Of a stretch of 64,000 nt of DNA, positions 45,573 to 53,921 are shown piece by piece. The stretch is taken from NCBI GenBank assembly GCA_945861065.1, contig CAMASI010000006.1, positions 1 to 64,000 of the forward strand, written 5' to 3'. Below the pieces are notes generated by a model. It had not been told where the DNA came from, ran no database searches, and was given only the letters and a program-made list of their open reading frames with translations. This stretch comes from Klebsiella pneumoniae. Its GTDB lineage: Bacteria; Myxococcota_A; UBA796; GCA-2862545. Both the position numbers and the translations under genes were made by a program. Within the stretch, counting starts at the first letter, position 1. Every line of letters starts with the position of its first letter.

Positions 45573-46400
45573 ATGCGTTGTACAGTCCGTTCCTGCGGCT
45601 CACCCCTGGTGCTCGACGGAAAGCGGTGGGTTTGTGCGTTCGGCCACAGCTTTGACGTGGCACGCGAAGGCTATACCAACCTGCTCCAGCCCCAGGACCG
45701 TCGTTCCACGTCACCGGGCGACAGTCCCGCTACATGTGCGGCTCGACGGCGGTGGGTGGACCGCGGCCTCGTCGCCCCCCTCGTCGAGGCGGTCGCAAAC
45801 CTGTTGCCCCAAGGACACGTGTTGGACGTCGGATGTGGAGAAGGTGCTGCCGCGGGAGCCTTTTCCGCGAGAGGGCACCCAACGATCGGCCTGGACCTGT
45901 CTCCAGCCGCGCTTCGCCTCGCAGCAAAGCGCCACGCGAGCGTGTCGTTCGTCGTGGCCAACGCTGACCGCGGCTTGCCCTTCCTCGACGGGTCCTTTCA
46001 AGCTGTCACCAGTCTCGCTGCACGTTTCCCCGCCGAAGAAACCCATCGGGTGCTCGCGCCAGGAGGTCGAGCCATCGTGGCCGTACCGGGCCCGGATGAC
46101 CTCGACGGCGTGCGGGCCCTGACGCTAGGCGATGCCCGCGCTGTAGACCGGCTGCCGCGGGTGGTGGCGTCTGCACCTATGTTTCAACTCGAAAGCAGTT
46201 TTTCCGTCTCGCTGGTCGTTGACCTCGACGCCGAGGCCGTTCGCGACGCCCTCGTCCTGACGTGGCGCGCTCGCCGAGCGGCCCTCGATCGCGCGGCGCC
46301 CGTCACCACTACGCTTTCCTGGACCGTCGCCGTTTTCACAAGGAGGACCGCGTTAGTACCGGCGTCTTCTGGAAAGGACGACCAACGCGGCGACGCTTAG
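45573..46400 (+). CDS. rlmA: 23S rRNA (guanine-N1)-methyltransferase RlmA
   Basis: The protein has 275 residues (E. coli RlmA 269). It starts with the family zinc finger, Cys3, Cys8, Cys21 and His25, followed by FDVAREGYTNLLQPQDRRST and SPGDSPATCAARRRWVDRG, then the SAM motif HVLDVGCGEGAAAGAF. RlmA methylates G745 or G748 in 23S rRNA helix 35. The 3' end overlaps the convergent membrane-protein gene by 48 bases. The 47-base gap from the divergent DUF255 gene holds its promoter. Confidence 0.9.
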   Translation: MRCTVRSCGSPLVLDGKRWVCAFGHSFDVAREGYTNLLQPQDRRSTSPGDSPATCAARRRWVDRGLVAPLVEAVANLLPQGHVLDVGCGEGAAAGAFSARGHPTIGLDLSPAALRLAAKRHASVSFVVANADRGLPFLDGSFQAVTSLAARFPAEETHRVLAPGGRAIVAVPGPDDLDGVRALTLGDARAVDRLPRVVASAPMFQLESSFSVSLVVDLDAEAVRDALVLTWRARRAALDRAAPVTTTLSWTVAVFTRRTALVPASSGKDDQRGDA

Positions 46401-46796
46401 CAAACCTGCGACGGCGACGACCAACCCACGAATTTCACCCGTCGACCGAAAGACCACGAATTGCCACAGGCCTACAAGCACAAGCCCCGCGGCGGCGCCA
46501 AACCGGATCACGATGCCGACCGACGACGACTCATCCTCGCCCGCTGCGGGTTCGATTTCGATCCGAGCGGGTGCGCCAGACGAGGTCAGGGCCAACTCAG
46601 TGGCGTCACGCTGCGCCTCATCCAACGACGCGCGCTCGCCGGAACGGACCAACGTAGCGCCGCGCCAAGCCTCCCATCGAAAGCGCGAGGCGTCGAGTTT
46701 CCGAACGCGAAGCGTGAAGCTGCCCTTTGTGCCGGACGCAGGCTCATACTTCCGGACCCAAAGGTCGTCACCGCCTGAACGCCATGAAGAATCCAC
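46353..46796 (-). CDS. Small membrane protein with two C-terminal helices
   Basis: GTG 46796 is favoured because GGGAGGGG lies just upstream and right after the stop of the upstream lipoprotein gene; an ATG at 46868 would overlap that gene by 61 bases. The 147-residue product has a soluble beta-rich N-terminal half (KGSFTLRVRKLDASRFRWEA), an acidic linker and two hydrophobic helices (VIRFGAAAGLVLVGLWQFVV; GLVVAVAGLLSVAALVVL) ending RRRRY. It is likely co-expressed with the lipoprotein upstream. Confidence 0.55.
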   Translation of the reverse strand: MDSSWRSGGDDLWVRKYEPASGTKGSFTLRVRKLDASRFRWEAWRGATLVRSGERASLDEAQRDATELALTSSGAPARIEIEPAAGEDESSSVGIVIRFGAAAGLVLVGLWQFVVFRSTGEIRGLVVAVAGLLSVAALVVLSRRRRY

Positions 46797-46807
46797 GTCC
46801 CCTCCCG

Positions 46808-47581
46808 TCAGCGCAAGAGCGAGGGCAACAAGGGCGCCTCGCCTTCGCCACGCCAGGCGACCGTACAATGCTCAAAGGTGCCTTTTGCCTCGATCGTACC
46901 GCGACTGACCTGATCGTCATCGACCACGCCACCGGCGAAATCGTAGAGCCGCAGCGCCTCGCCGTCGCGTGCCGTCTCCAACGTAAGCGTGCCCGAAGAA
47001 AGGTACAACGCTTGAACCGTTTCGGCGAGGGCCTCTTCGATGTCGTCGTTCAGTGCGTCACTGTCTTCCCCGCAACGGATTTCTTCGGCAATCGCGGTCC
47101 AAGGATTCCGCGTAATCAAATTCACAGTTCCGAAAAAATAATGTGAGGTGTCAGAACGGGCGTGAATATATTGAGTCCCGTCGGGTGCCTCGCCGTCCGG
47201 CGGATCGCCGAGGTCAGCGTCCGGGTCGTAGGGTTCCAATAGGAACTGATTTGCGCCGTCCTTTTCGTACAAATCATCGACAAGAACTGCGGCTTCTTCA
47301 AAGTACGAACGCGAGAGTTCGCACGCCTCTTCGGTGTCATAAGGAATTACGGAAAAATGCTGCGAGTAGCTGTCGGCCAACGGCTGCATCAGGTCCTGCA
47401 TCGACTTACAAACGTTATTCGTCGTCGACATCATCAATTGGTGAAAGTGGGGGTCGTCTCCCGACTCGACGTCCTGCTGCAAATCCAACCATACTGCAGA
47501 TTTCACATTCCCAAAGGGTTCCTCCTCCAAATCCACGCTTGCTGATCCGCAACCGAGCAGCACAAACACAATCCCGCTCAC
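46808..47581 (-). CDS. Lipoprotein of unknown function
   Basis: The product (257 residues) has a lipobox (GIVFVLLGC, Cys11). The body is acidic and rich in Asp/Glu/Gly with a helical segment (CKSMQDLMQPLADSYSQHFS) and a C-terminal beta part (ALYLSSGTLTLETARDGEAL). The DNA from about 47110 to 47530 looks less GC-rich than its surroundings, which might mark a more recent acquisition. No family is recognised. It forms a pair with the small membrane protein downstream, 11 bases apart. Confidence 0.6.
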   Translation of the reverse strand: MSGIVFVLLGCGSASVDLEEEPFGNVKSAVWLDLQQDVESGDDPHFHQLMMSTTNNVCKSMQDLMQPLADSYSQHFSVIPYDTEEACELSRSYFEEAAVLVDDLYEKDGANQFLLEPYDPDADLGDPPDGEAPDGTQYIHARSDTSHYFFGTVNLITRNPWTAIAEEIRCGEDSDALNDDIEEALAETVQALYLSSGTLTLETARDGEALRLYDFAGGVVDDDQVSRGTIEAKGTFEHCTVAWRGEGEAPLLPSLLR

Positions 47582-47630
47582 CGCGCCTCCACTAGCGACG
47601 CGCTAACCGGACCCCTGCCGGGAGGAGTGC

Positions 47631-49124
47631 GTGCGCCCGACCCCGTCGCCCTCAACCGGGTGGGTGACCCTTGCCATGGTAGGTTGTTCGACGCCTGGAC
47701 CGGTCGATGGTCGCGGGCGAACCGTGCTTTTGCTCACACTCGACACACTTCGTGAGGATTTCGTCGGGCCACAAGATGGCATGCCATCGTCACTCACGCC
47801 CCACCTTGACCGCTTGCCCGGCACTCGATTTGGCGACGCCACTACGGCCGCCCCCCTCACCTTGCCCGCCCACGTATCGATGCTGACGGGACAACAGCCG
47901 AATGTGCATGGCGTATTGCGAAACAACCGCGTGTTGGACCCGCAGATGCCCGTTGTCACTTCCATGCTGGCGGAGGACGGGTTTCGAACCGCAGCTTTCG
48001 TTTCGTCAGCCGTATTGTCCCCAGTCCACGGCCTGAACCGTGGATTCGCCCGCTATGTCGCTCCCGAGGACGAACGACAACCCGGAGCTCAGACGGTCAA
48101 ATCGGCACTGCAATGGGTCGAGCAGCAGCCGCCAGCCGCGAGCCTGTTCTTATGGGTCCACTTGTACGACACGCATGCCCCAACCCACGTGGGCAAGGCC
48201 CGCGCACCCGATTTGCCCTCTCCCTGTGTTTGGTCCGCTCATCCGACGGCGGCTCGTCTCGGAACAGGGAATCCGTTTCGCGCGAACGCCGCACCCCTCC
48301 CGCCGACGGAGGCCTGCGTTCGATCTCGTGCCGCCGACATAGAGGGGTACGCGGCTGCGGTTCGGAACCTCGACGACGCAGTAGGCGTTTTGGTCGACGG
48401 CCTGAAGGCCCTAGACCGCTTTGACGCCGCGGTTGTTGCCGCCGACCATGGCGAGAGCCTCGTCGAGCACCAGATGTTCAGCAGCCACCAATTCAGCTTG
48501 TACGAGCCGGTGCAACAAATTCCGCTGTGGGTGGTCGCCCCCGGAGGGCAACAGGGCCGTTCCGACGTGCCGGTGACGCTCACACGCGTAGCCCCGACCT
48601 TGCTCGACCTTGCAGGTGCCGCCCCTAGGCCGGATTGGCCGCCCTCCTTGCGCGACGCAACGCCCTCCGCGAACCGAATCATGGTCGGCCCTGCGCCGGC
48701 CGAGCGCGGAGACGTCCCCCGGCCGAATGCGCTGCAGGCGACCGCCCGCACGGGGTCGCTCGTCGTGTTGGTGGACGACCGCGACCACGTTGAACGCTAC
48801 GACCTTGAACGAGACCCACAACAACGAGCGCCTTGTATGACGCAACCGGAGCAGGAGCGGATGCGAGCGCGTATCGTCGCTTCGCTCGCTCCGAACCCTC
48901 TCGACGGCACCCGGTGGATCGGAAAGCTGCCAGGTGTAGACAAAGCCGACCCCACCGCCGCGCTGCTGCAACCCGGCGTGCTGGGCCAAACCTGTGGTGA
49001 CGTGACGGCGTGGGACGAGCTTTTCGTCGTGGCTAGCAACGCCCTCGTGGTCAACAGCCCCGCCGCGAGTCTCGACGACGACGCGACGCGAGAGGTGCTT
49101 ACTGCCCTCGGCTACGAAGAATGA
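47631..49124 (+). CDS. Sulfatase-like alkaline-phosphatase-superfamily lipoprotein with Thr nucleophile
   Basis: The protein (497 residues; GTG start after GGGAGGAG) has a lipobox (VTLAMVGC, Cys19). It carries LLLTLDTLREDFVG (first metal Asp), APLTLPAHVSMLTGQQPNVH and AAVVAADHGESLVEHQMFSS. In true type-I sulfatases the third-block residue is Cys/Ser in CxPxR; here it is Thr77 with LPA and no Arg, the pattern of phosphohydrolases, phosphodiesterases and phosphoglycerol-transferase-like members. I expect a surface phospho- or phosphono-ester hydrolase rather than a sulfatase. Confidence 0.8.
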   Translation: MRPTPSPSTGWVTLAMVGCSTPGPVDGRGRTVLLLTLDTLREDFVGPQDGMPSSLTPHLDRLPGTRFGDATTAAPLTLPAHVSMLTGQQPNVHGVLRNNRVLDPQMPVVTSMLAEDGFRTAAFVSSAVLSPVHGLNRGFARYVAPEDERQPGAQTVKSALQWVEQQPPAASLFLWVHLYDTHAPTHVGKARAPDLPSPCVWSAHPTAARLGTGNPFRANAAPLPPTEACVRSRAADIEGYAAAVRNLDDAVGVLVDGLKALDRFDAAVVAADHGESLVEHQMFSSHQFSLYEPVQQIPLWVVAPGGQQGRSDVPVTLTRVAPTLLDLAGAAPRPDWPPSLRDATPSANRIMVGPAPAERGDVPRPNALQATARTGSLVVLVDDRDHVERYDLERDPQQRAPCMTQPEQERMRARIVASLAPNPLDGTRWIGKLPGVDKADPTAALLQPGVLGQTCGDVTAWDELFVVASNALVVNSPAASLDDDATREVLTALGYEE

Positions 49125-49148
49125 GCCGAGCGGACGCGGGCTGCCGGA

Positions 49149-49619
49149 TCAGTAACCATAGTAGTCGGGCGTCCAAGAGTGCCACCACCAGGTGATGTAG
49201 GCCAGAACGAAATTCGTGCTGAAGGTCATCAAGAAGATCGGGCCGACCAACACCAGGAAGATGAGCGGGACGTGCAGGGTTTGGAGGTTCGGTCGATACC
49301 AAGGTACGGGCGCGAAGTCTTTCCGAACCCGTGCAACCGCCTCGGCGACCGTGACCCCGACCATCTGGCCGCCGCGGGTAGATACGCCGATCTCGGGAAT
49401 GTCCACATCTGTCCAAGGCCCGGTGCCTACCAGGAACTGTCCACAAGGGCAATCCGCGACGATGGGCGGAAGCGCTCCTCGCAGGGCGCGCGCCAACGTC
49501 GCCCAACGTTCAGCGACCGCATGTCCGCTCGGCCTGCGAGACCCGCCCGGTGTGACGACAACGACCGAATCGGGCTCGCGTCGCTCCAGGCGAAAGCAGG
49601 TCGGGCACGTCAGGTCCAT
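49149..49619 (-). CDS. Small zinc-ribbon-like membrane protein
   Basis: ATG 49619 lies inside the last codons of the upstream gene (10-base overlap) and begins MDLTCPTCFRLERREPDSVV, a CxxC pair matched later by DCPCGQFL. This looks like a rubredoxin/zinc-ribbon fold of about 80 residues. The C-terminal part has a hydrophobic helix (VPLIFLVLVGPIFLMTF) and ends in a Trp/Tyr-rich tail (TWWWHSWTPDYYGY). Total 156 residues. It may couple a metal site to the membrane; no family is recognised. Confidence 0.6.
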   Translation of the reverse strand: MDLTCPTCFRLERREPDSVVVVTPGGSRRPSGHAVAERWATLARALRGALPPIVADCPCGQFLVGTGPWTDVDIPEIGVSTRGGQMVGVTVAEAVARVRKDFAPVPWYRPNLQTLHVPLIFLVLVGPIFLMTFSTNFVLAYITWWWHSWTPDYYGY

Positions 49620-51040
49620 GCGCCCAGCGCCTCTGCAACGGCGGCGCCCTCGTCGCCTGTCCAACCCACAGCAGGCGGCCCACCACTGGTTGCCCACCAA
49701 GCCAACAACTCGGAAGCGACCGGCACGCACACGACACGGCGCCTCGCGTCCAGAAGCAGGAACGGCGTGGCGGCCCGTACTTCCGGCGGTGCTTCCTCGA
49801 TCCACCACAACTCGCCGCGAAGTTCGCCCTGGCCAACCAGGACGCGCCACAAACCATCGCACCGTTCGGCGAGCGGCTCAAGAGCGGCATGATCGGTGCG
49901 TTCGCGTTTCGTGACGCCACGTAGGACGCGTGAGGTGACGAAGCCGGCCTCGGCCGCCACCCGCACGAGCGCTACGATTGTCGAAGCTGCGGTCCCGCCC
50001 AGACGTTCCGAGGCCACCAGCATGTCGGCCGAGGCCTGATCGCCGAGCGCCGCTGCTTTGACCAACAACGTTGTGGCTTCCGGCATCCGCTGGTCGCCGG
50101 CGACTTTGCTGACGAGTGCGGCGATCGCTCCAGGAGCCGCCGATCCCAGTGCCGCTTCTGCCGCCTGAACCGCGCGCCACCCACGATGAAATCCTTGAAT
50201 GGCGGCGTCGATCGCCTCGGACTCACCGGACTGAAGGGCCTCCACCAAGGCGCCTTCGATTGCGAGGAAATCCGTACGAGGCGGCGGCGCCGCACCCGGC
50301 TCGCGCGGAACTCGGGGGGGCCGTTCGGGCCGTTCGGCTCTCATACGCTCTGGCGCACCGTCGTCTGATTTCGGTAAATCCAGCGATTTGCGCAGATCCG
50401 CGGCGAGTGCGGCAAGCTGCCCTTCGCGCGTCTCGGCTGGTCCGGCGATCGCGGCCTCCAATCGGAGCCAAGAACGCAACACAACCGACTCGGGATCCCG
50501 GCCCCTCGGAGCCGCCACAAGCGCGTCTGCCCAGCGCCCCGTGAGCGCGAGCTCGCGCGCCTTTCGGGGTCCATCGCCGCCCCCACCTTGTGCCGGGTGC
50601 GAGGGACGGGCTTCGCGGAAATCCGGCGGCTCCCGAGTGTCGTTGAAGCGGGGTTCGCGAGGGCGCTCCGGACGGGGCCCGCGTTCGTCCCGAACAGGAC
50701 GTGCATTGCGTTCGTTCCGGTCAGCCCCGGGTGCTGGACGGTACGGTGGCGGTTCTTCGCCCATACCGACCAGCAGCGCCCGCGCTTCACGGCGTTGCAG
50801 TTCAGCAACACCAGAGTCGTCGCACATCCGCACCAACTGGCGCGCTTCGCTGGTCGCTTTTTCTTTGTCGTTCAGCAAGAAATACAGGCGCGCCGCAGCG
50901 TGTGTGGCCTCACGGATCGCCCCGGCGTTGCCCAGTGCGCCGTACCGCGCCTTCAGAACGTCAGAAAGCAGCGCCTTGCGAGCGCGCGCGTCCTCAGCGC
51001 CAGCAAGTTGATCGGACCAAGTTGAAAATGCGGGCGCCAC
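49610..51040 (-). CDS. Repeat-rich helical protein with Arg/Pro/Glu-rich linker
   Basis: GTG 51040 has GGAGGT four bases upstream and gives 476 residues; a longer frame reaches further into the upstream gene. The N-terminal 100 residues are helical with TPR-like spacing (DVLKARYGALGNAGAIREAT; LYFLLNDKEKATSEARQLVR). A linker of about 50 residues is very rich in Arg/Pro/Glu, then further helices (AIEGALVEALQSGESEAIDA; KVAGDQRMPEATTLLVKAAA) lead to a C-terminal soluble domain. There is no signal peptide. It could be a cytoplasmic scaffold; function unknown. Confidence 0.55.
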   Translation of the reverse strand: MAPAFSTWSDQLAGAEDARARKALLSDVLKARYGALGNAGAIREATHAAARLYFLLNDKEKATSEARQLVRMCDDSGVAELQRREARALLVGMGEEPPPYRPAPGADRNERNARPVRDERGPRPERPREPRFNDTREPPDFREARPSHPAQGGGGDGPRKARELALTGRWADALVAAPRGRDPESVVLRSWLRLEAAIAGPAETREGQLAALAADLRKSLDLPKSDDGAPERMRAERPERPPRVPREPGAAPPPRTDFLAIEGALVEALQSGESEAIDAAIQGFHRGWRAVQAAEAALGSAAPGAIAALVSKVAGDQRMPEATTLLVKAAALGDQASADMLVASERLGGTAASTIVALVRVAAEAGFVTSRVLRGVTKRERTDHAALEPLAERCDGLWRVLVGQGELRGELWWIEEAPPEVRAATPFLLLDARRRVVCVPVASELLAWWATSGGPPAVGWTGDEGAAVAEALGAWT

Positions 51041-53208
51041 AGCGACCTCCGTGTGGGGCCGCGCCGCATAAGCAGGATCGGAGCCCATGGCACCGCAAGC
51101 CAACCCATCGGGGGTCCGACGGTTTGACAGCTGCAGCCGCCTCCTCCTTCCAAGAAGTTCGTGGCCACCTCACCGTTGCAGTTGCCGTCGATGTCATCCC
51201 CCCCTGGATCGGTCGCGCCCGGAAACACGGCGGCATTGATATCGTCACAATCCACACCCCCGCAGGGCACAGCGTTCCGGCCGTCCCCGTCTACGTCACA
51301 GAGGTCCTCGCCGTCGCAATCCTGGTCCACGCCGTCATACGGCACCTCAGCCGCGCCGGGGTGTGACGCCGGGTCAAATGGCAGGCAATCGTCGGCCACG
51401 AATCCGTCGCCGTCTGTGTCGAGGGCCCCAACGCCAAAAACTCCGATATCTCCGATTAGGCCGTTGCTATCGGTCCTTGTCGGGTCCCCTGCGCCCACGG
51501 CGGCCGAGTCACCCAACAGAAACAAATCGCTTGTACAATCCCCCGGAACGTAGGCGACGAGTCCAGGGTCCGTATCCACGAGTTCCCCCGGCAATTCCAG
51601 TCCCGTACTGCCAGACCACAGGTTGTAGCCGCCGCTGAGGTTGAGCCCAGGGCCCGTATTTGTCACGCCTCCATTGCCATGGACGAGGTTGTTCACAAAC
51701 ACCAAGGAAGCGGACTGCGCGCCCACACTCGCAGCCAGCGCCTCTCCCAGAAAATCATTGTCAGCGACCTCGACGATTGAGTCGGGGAGACCGTCCAGCA
51801 GCACCGTCGCCGACTGATTCCCACCGATGTTGCCCAGGAATACCGTTTCCGCGATCGTGCCGCCAGCCGGACGTACCAAAGAGATCACGCCCGTCGACGC
51901 CCCAACAATATTGTTGCACCAAGACCCGTTGCGAATCAACACCGTCGACGCCTCCACCGAGGACACGATTGAGCCCAACGATGCGTTGTCCTCCAACCGC
52001 CCGCCGGTCCACAGGAGGGCCCCACCGATAACCATGGCGACGGCAGCGTCGTTCGCATTCGAGAGTGTCACGGTCACATTGCTTGCGACGAGGTCGCCGT
52101 TGTCAACATAGAACGCGCCCCCACTCAGCGCGACGAACGTAGACACCGTCAAATCCGTCAAAACGGCGTTTCCATCGCTCACGGAGATGGCACCCCCAGC
52201 ACCTACCGTCAGGCCACCACTCCACGAGCCCCCCACCACGTCGAGGTTCCCCTCCGCAACCCAAACGGCGCCACCGCTGATGAAGGAGAAAGGCGCGTAC
52301 GCTGAGCTCGCCCCAATCGTGACGCGTTCGAGGTGCACATCCACGCCGATGCCGGCCACCGACCCGCCGGACACCAGCGCGGAGGCCCCCAGCAGGCTGC
52401 TGTCGGTGACGGATAAGCTCCCGCCGACACCATTGGCATCGTCCACATAGATCGCCCCGCCGTACACGACGGCCTGATTGTCCTCGAAGCTGGATTCCGA
52501 CACGAAAACGTCGGCGCCCGACGCGAAAATGCTCCCACCGGAGAAGCTCTCCGAGGCCGTGGACGTCGTCCCGGTCAGCGTCAATGAGGTCTTGCGATCC
52601 AAGGCAAACGACGCGATATCGCCCCCGCTCAGCGCGCCGTTGGCAACAAATTGCGTGTTCGAAAATTCGGCATCCACGTCCACCAAGAGGACGGCGCCAC
52701 TGGTGTTGCCCTCGAAGACGCACGCGCTCGTGTTGAGCGTGCCGCCCTCCTGGCTGATGACAGGCGTACCGGACAGCCCAAACCAAGAACCTTCGACCCC
52801 GTCCAAGGTGACGAGCGTTCCAAAGGCACGAATTCCGGCTCCATCGCCCGGCACCAACGCAACGTCCACCACGGTGAGTTCGCCCAGTTCTGCCCAAACG
52901 CCCACGTCGTCGACCAAATCCAACGGGGCGCCTACGTCCGCTCCTTGCAGGGTCACGGACCTCAGCGTCACGATTGAATTCAACAACTTGAGCGTAGGGA
53001 GCAGGGGCCTGGTGTTCCCACCTTCGATCGTGAGGTCTTTGGCGATCGCCACGATTTTCGTGTCTAGGGTCCTGACGTAGTCGTCGGCAACAACAATCGT
53101 GTCCCCGTCGGCAGCCAAGCCGACGACCTTCGCCAAGCCATCGCCGTTCGCCGCTGGCACATCCCAAGTCGTGCCCCAAGCTCGAACCGCGACAAGGACG
53201 ACGGTCAC
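50953..53208 (-). CDS. Secreted parallel beta-helix protein with MopuE metal-binding repeats and MYXO-CTERM-like tail
   Basis: The protein (751 residues, GTG start overlapping the upstream stop) opens with a short signal-like segment (TVVLVAVRAWGT). Most of it (about 60-570) is a polymorphic-outer-membrane-type beta-helix rich in GGAI/GGAFYVDNG and SSFEDNQAVVYGGA turns. Next comes a MopuE-like metal domain (DTDGDGFVADDCLPFDPASH; VPYDGVDQDCDG; DVDGDGRNAVPCGGVDCDD). It ends with GGGGCSCQ, a hydrophobic helix, RR, and about 30 further basic residues unusual after such an anchor. That tail overlaps the next gene by 88 bases. Confidence 0.75.
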   Translation of the reverse strand: MTVVLVAVRAWGTTWDVPAANGDGLAKVVGLAADGDTIVVADDYVRTLDTKIVAIAKDLTIEGGNTRPLLPTLKLLNSIVTLRSVTLQGADVGAPLDLVDDVGVWAELGELTVVDVALVPGDGAGIRAFGTLVTLDGVEGSWFGLSGTPVISQEGGTLNTSACVFEGNTSGAVLLVDVDAEFSNTQFVANGALSGGDIASFALDRKTSLTLTGTTSTASESFSGGSIFASGADVFVSESSFEDNQAVVYGGAIYVDDANGVGGSLSVTDSSLLGASALVSGGSVAGIGVDVHLERVTIGASSAYAPFSFISGGAVWVAEGNLDVVGGSWSGGLTVGAGGAISVSDGNAVLTDLTVSTFVALSGGAFYVDNGDLVASNVTVTLSNANDAAVAMVIGGALLWTGGRLEDNASLGSIVSSVEASTVLIRNGSWCNNIVGASTGVISLVRPAGGTIAETVFLGNIGGNQSATVLLDGLPDSIVEVADNDFLGEALAASVGAQSASLVFVNNLVHGNGGVTNTGPGLNLSGGYNLWSGSTGLELPGELVDTDPGLVAYVPGDCTSDLFLLGDSAAVGAGDPTRTDSNGLIGDIGVFGVGALDTDGDGFVADDCLPFDPASHPGAAEVPYDGVDQDCDGEDLCDVDGDGRNAVPCGGVDCDDINAAVFPGATDPGGDDIDGNCNGEVATNFLEGGGGCSCQTVGPPMGWLAVPWAPILLMRRGPTRRSLWRPHFQLGPINLLALRTRALARRCFLTF

Positions 53209-53915
53209 TGCCTCCGCCTGGGGGCCGGCGTCAAGGTCGTTTTGTCCACGACGTCTTCCGGCGCCCCGAGCAGCCGCGCGACTATGGTCTTGATCACGTT
53301 GAAATGACCCGACAGTTCTAATGCCGTGTACTCACGTCCCCCGAACTGGACCAGCGCCAGATCCGGCCTGCTCGCTTGCCGCACCACCCGATCCGCCACA
53401 AGCTGACTCTGGTGGGCGTATTGGGCAATCTCCCGGAGTTGGGGCCAATCGTCCGGCCCTGCCGTGGGCGCAATGGCGTCGAGCATCCGGCGGATCGTTT
53501 CGGGTCGACGGCCGTCGCGTTCATTCTCGAGCGCCAACGCACAGAGAACTACGGCAAGTGTGTCCGCTCCGAGCGCCAGTTCCGTGGCGCGTTTCTTGGC
53601 CTCCTCTTCTAGCCGCCACCAGTACGCGCTGTCGTCGTCTTCGGCGATGGACAACAAATAGTAGGCCAACGCGCAAGGCACGAGCACAACCGCACTCCCC
53701 ATCGCGATGAGTAACGCCCTGCCCAGGCCGCCACGGCGCATTTCGCCGAGCCGCTCCCACCACGCCTCTCCGACAATAAATCGGCGTGCCAGCTCCACAT
53801 CTGCGAACTGGTAGATGGTCCAGATCGCACTGAGAATGACCATTGCGGTCGCAACGTAGGTGAAACGCCGCGCGAGTTCCTTACCGTCCACAAAGACTCC
53901 GAGCCTGATCGGCAT
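53205..53915 (-). CDS. Membrane protein with two transmembrane helices
   Basis: The protein has 236 residues. Two hydrophobic segments (FTYVATAMVILSAIWTIYQF; LLIAMGSAVVLVPCALAYYL) are in the first 90 residues, followed by an acidic loop and a helical cytoplasmic part (ELALGADTLAVVLCALALEN; DALAPTAGPDDWPQLREIAQ-like). No known family is recognised. Its stop overlaps the start of the MopuE beta-helix gene (GTGA), so both are likely made together. It may assist export or anchoring of that protein; that is inference. Confidence 0.6.
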   Translation of the reverse strand: MPIRLGVFVDGKELARRFTYVATAMVILSAIWTIYQFADVELARRFIVGEAWWERLGEMRRGGLGRALLIAMGSAVVLVPCALAYYLLSIAEDDDSAYWWRLEEEAKKRATELALGADTLAVVLCALALENERDGRRPETIRRMLDAIAPTAGPDDWPQLREIAQYAHQSQLVADRVVRQASRPDLALVQFGGREYTALELSGHFNVIKTIVARLLGAPEDVVDKTTLTPAPRRRQ

Positions 53916-53921
53916 AATCCG

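Noticed and set aside
47110-47530. Less GC-rich lipoprotein gene as a transferred island
   Set aside because: The composition shift is visible only by eye over one short gene, with no repeats or mobility genes at its edges.
52103-53179. 358-residue minus-strand frame inside the MopuE beta-helix gene
   Set aside because: It is an Arg/Gly-rich alternative frame of the same strand; the chosen frame has the beta-helix and DxDxDG repeats.
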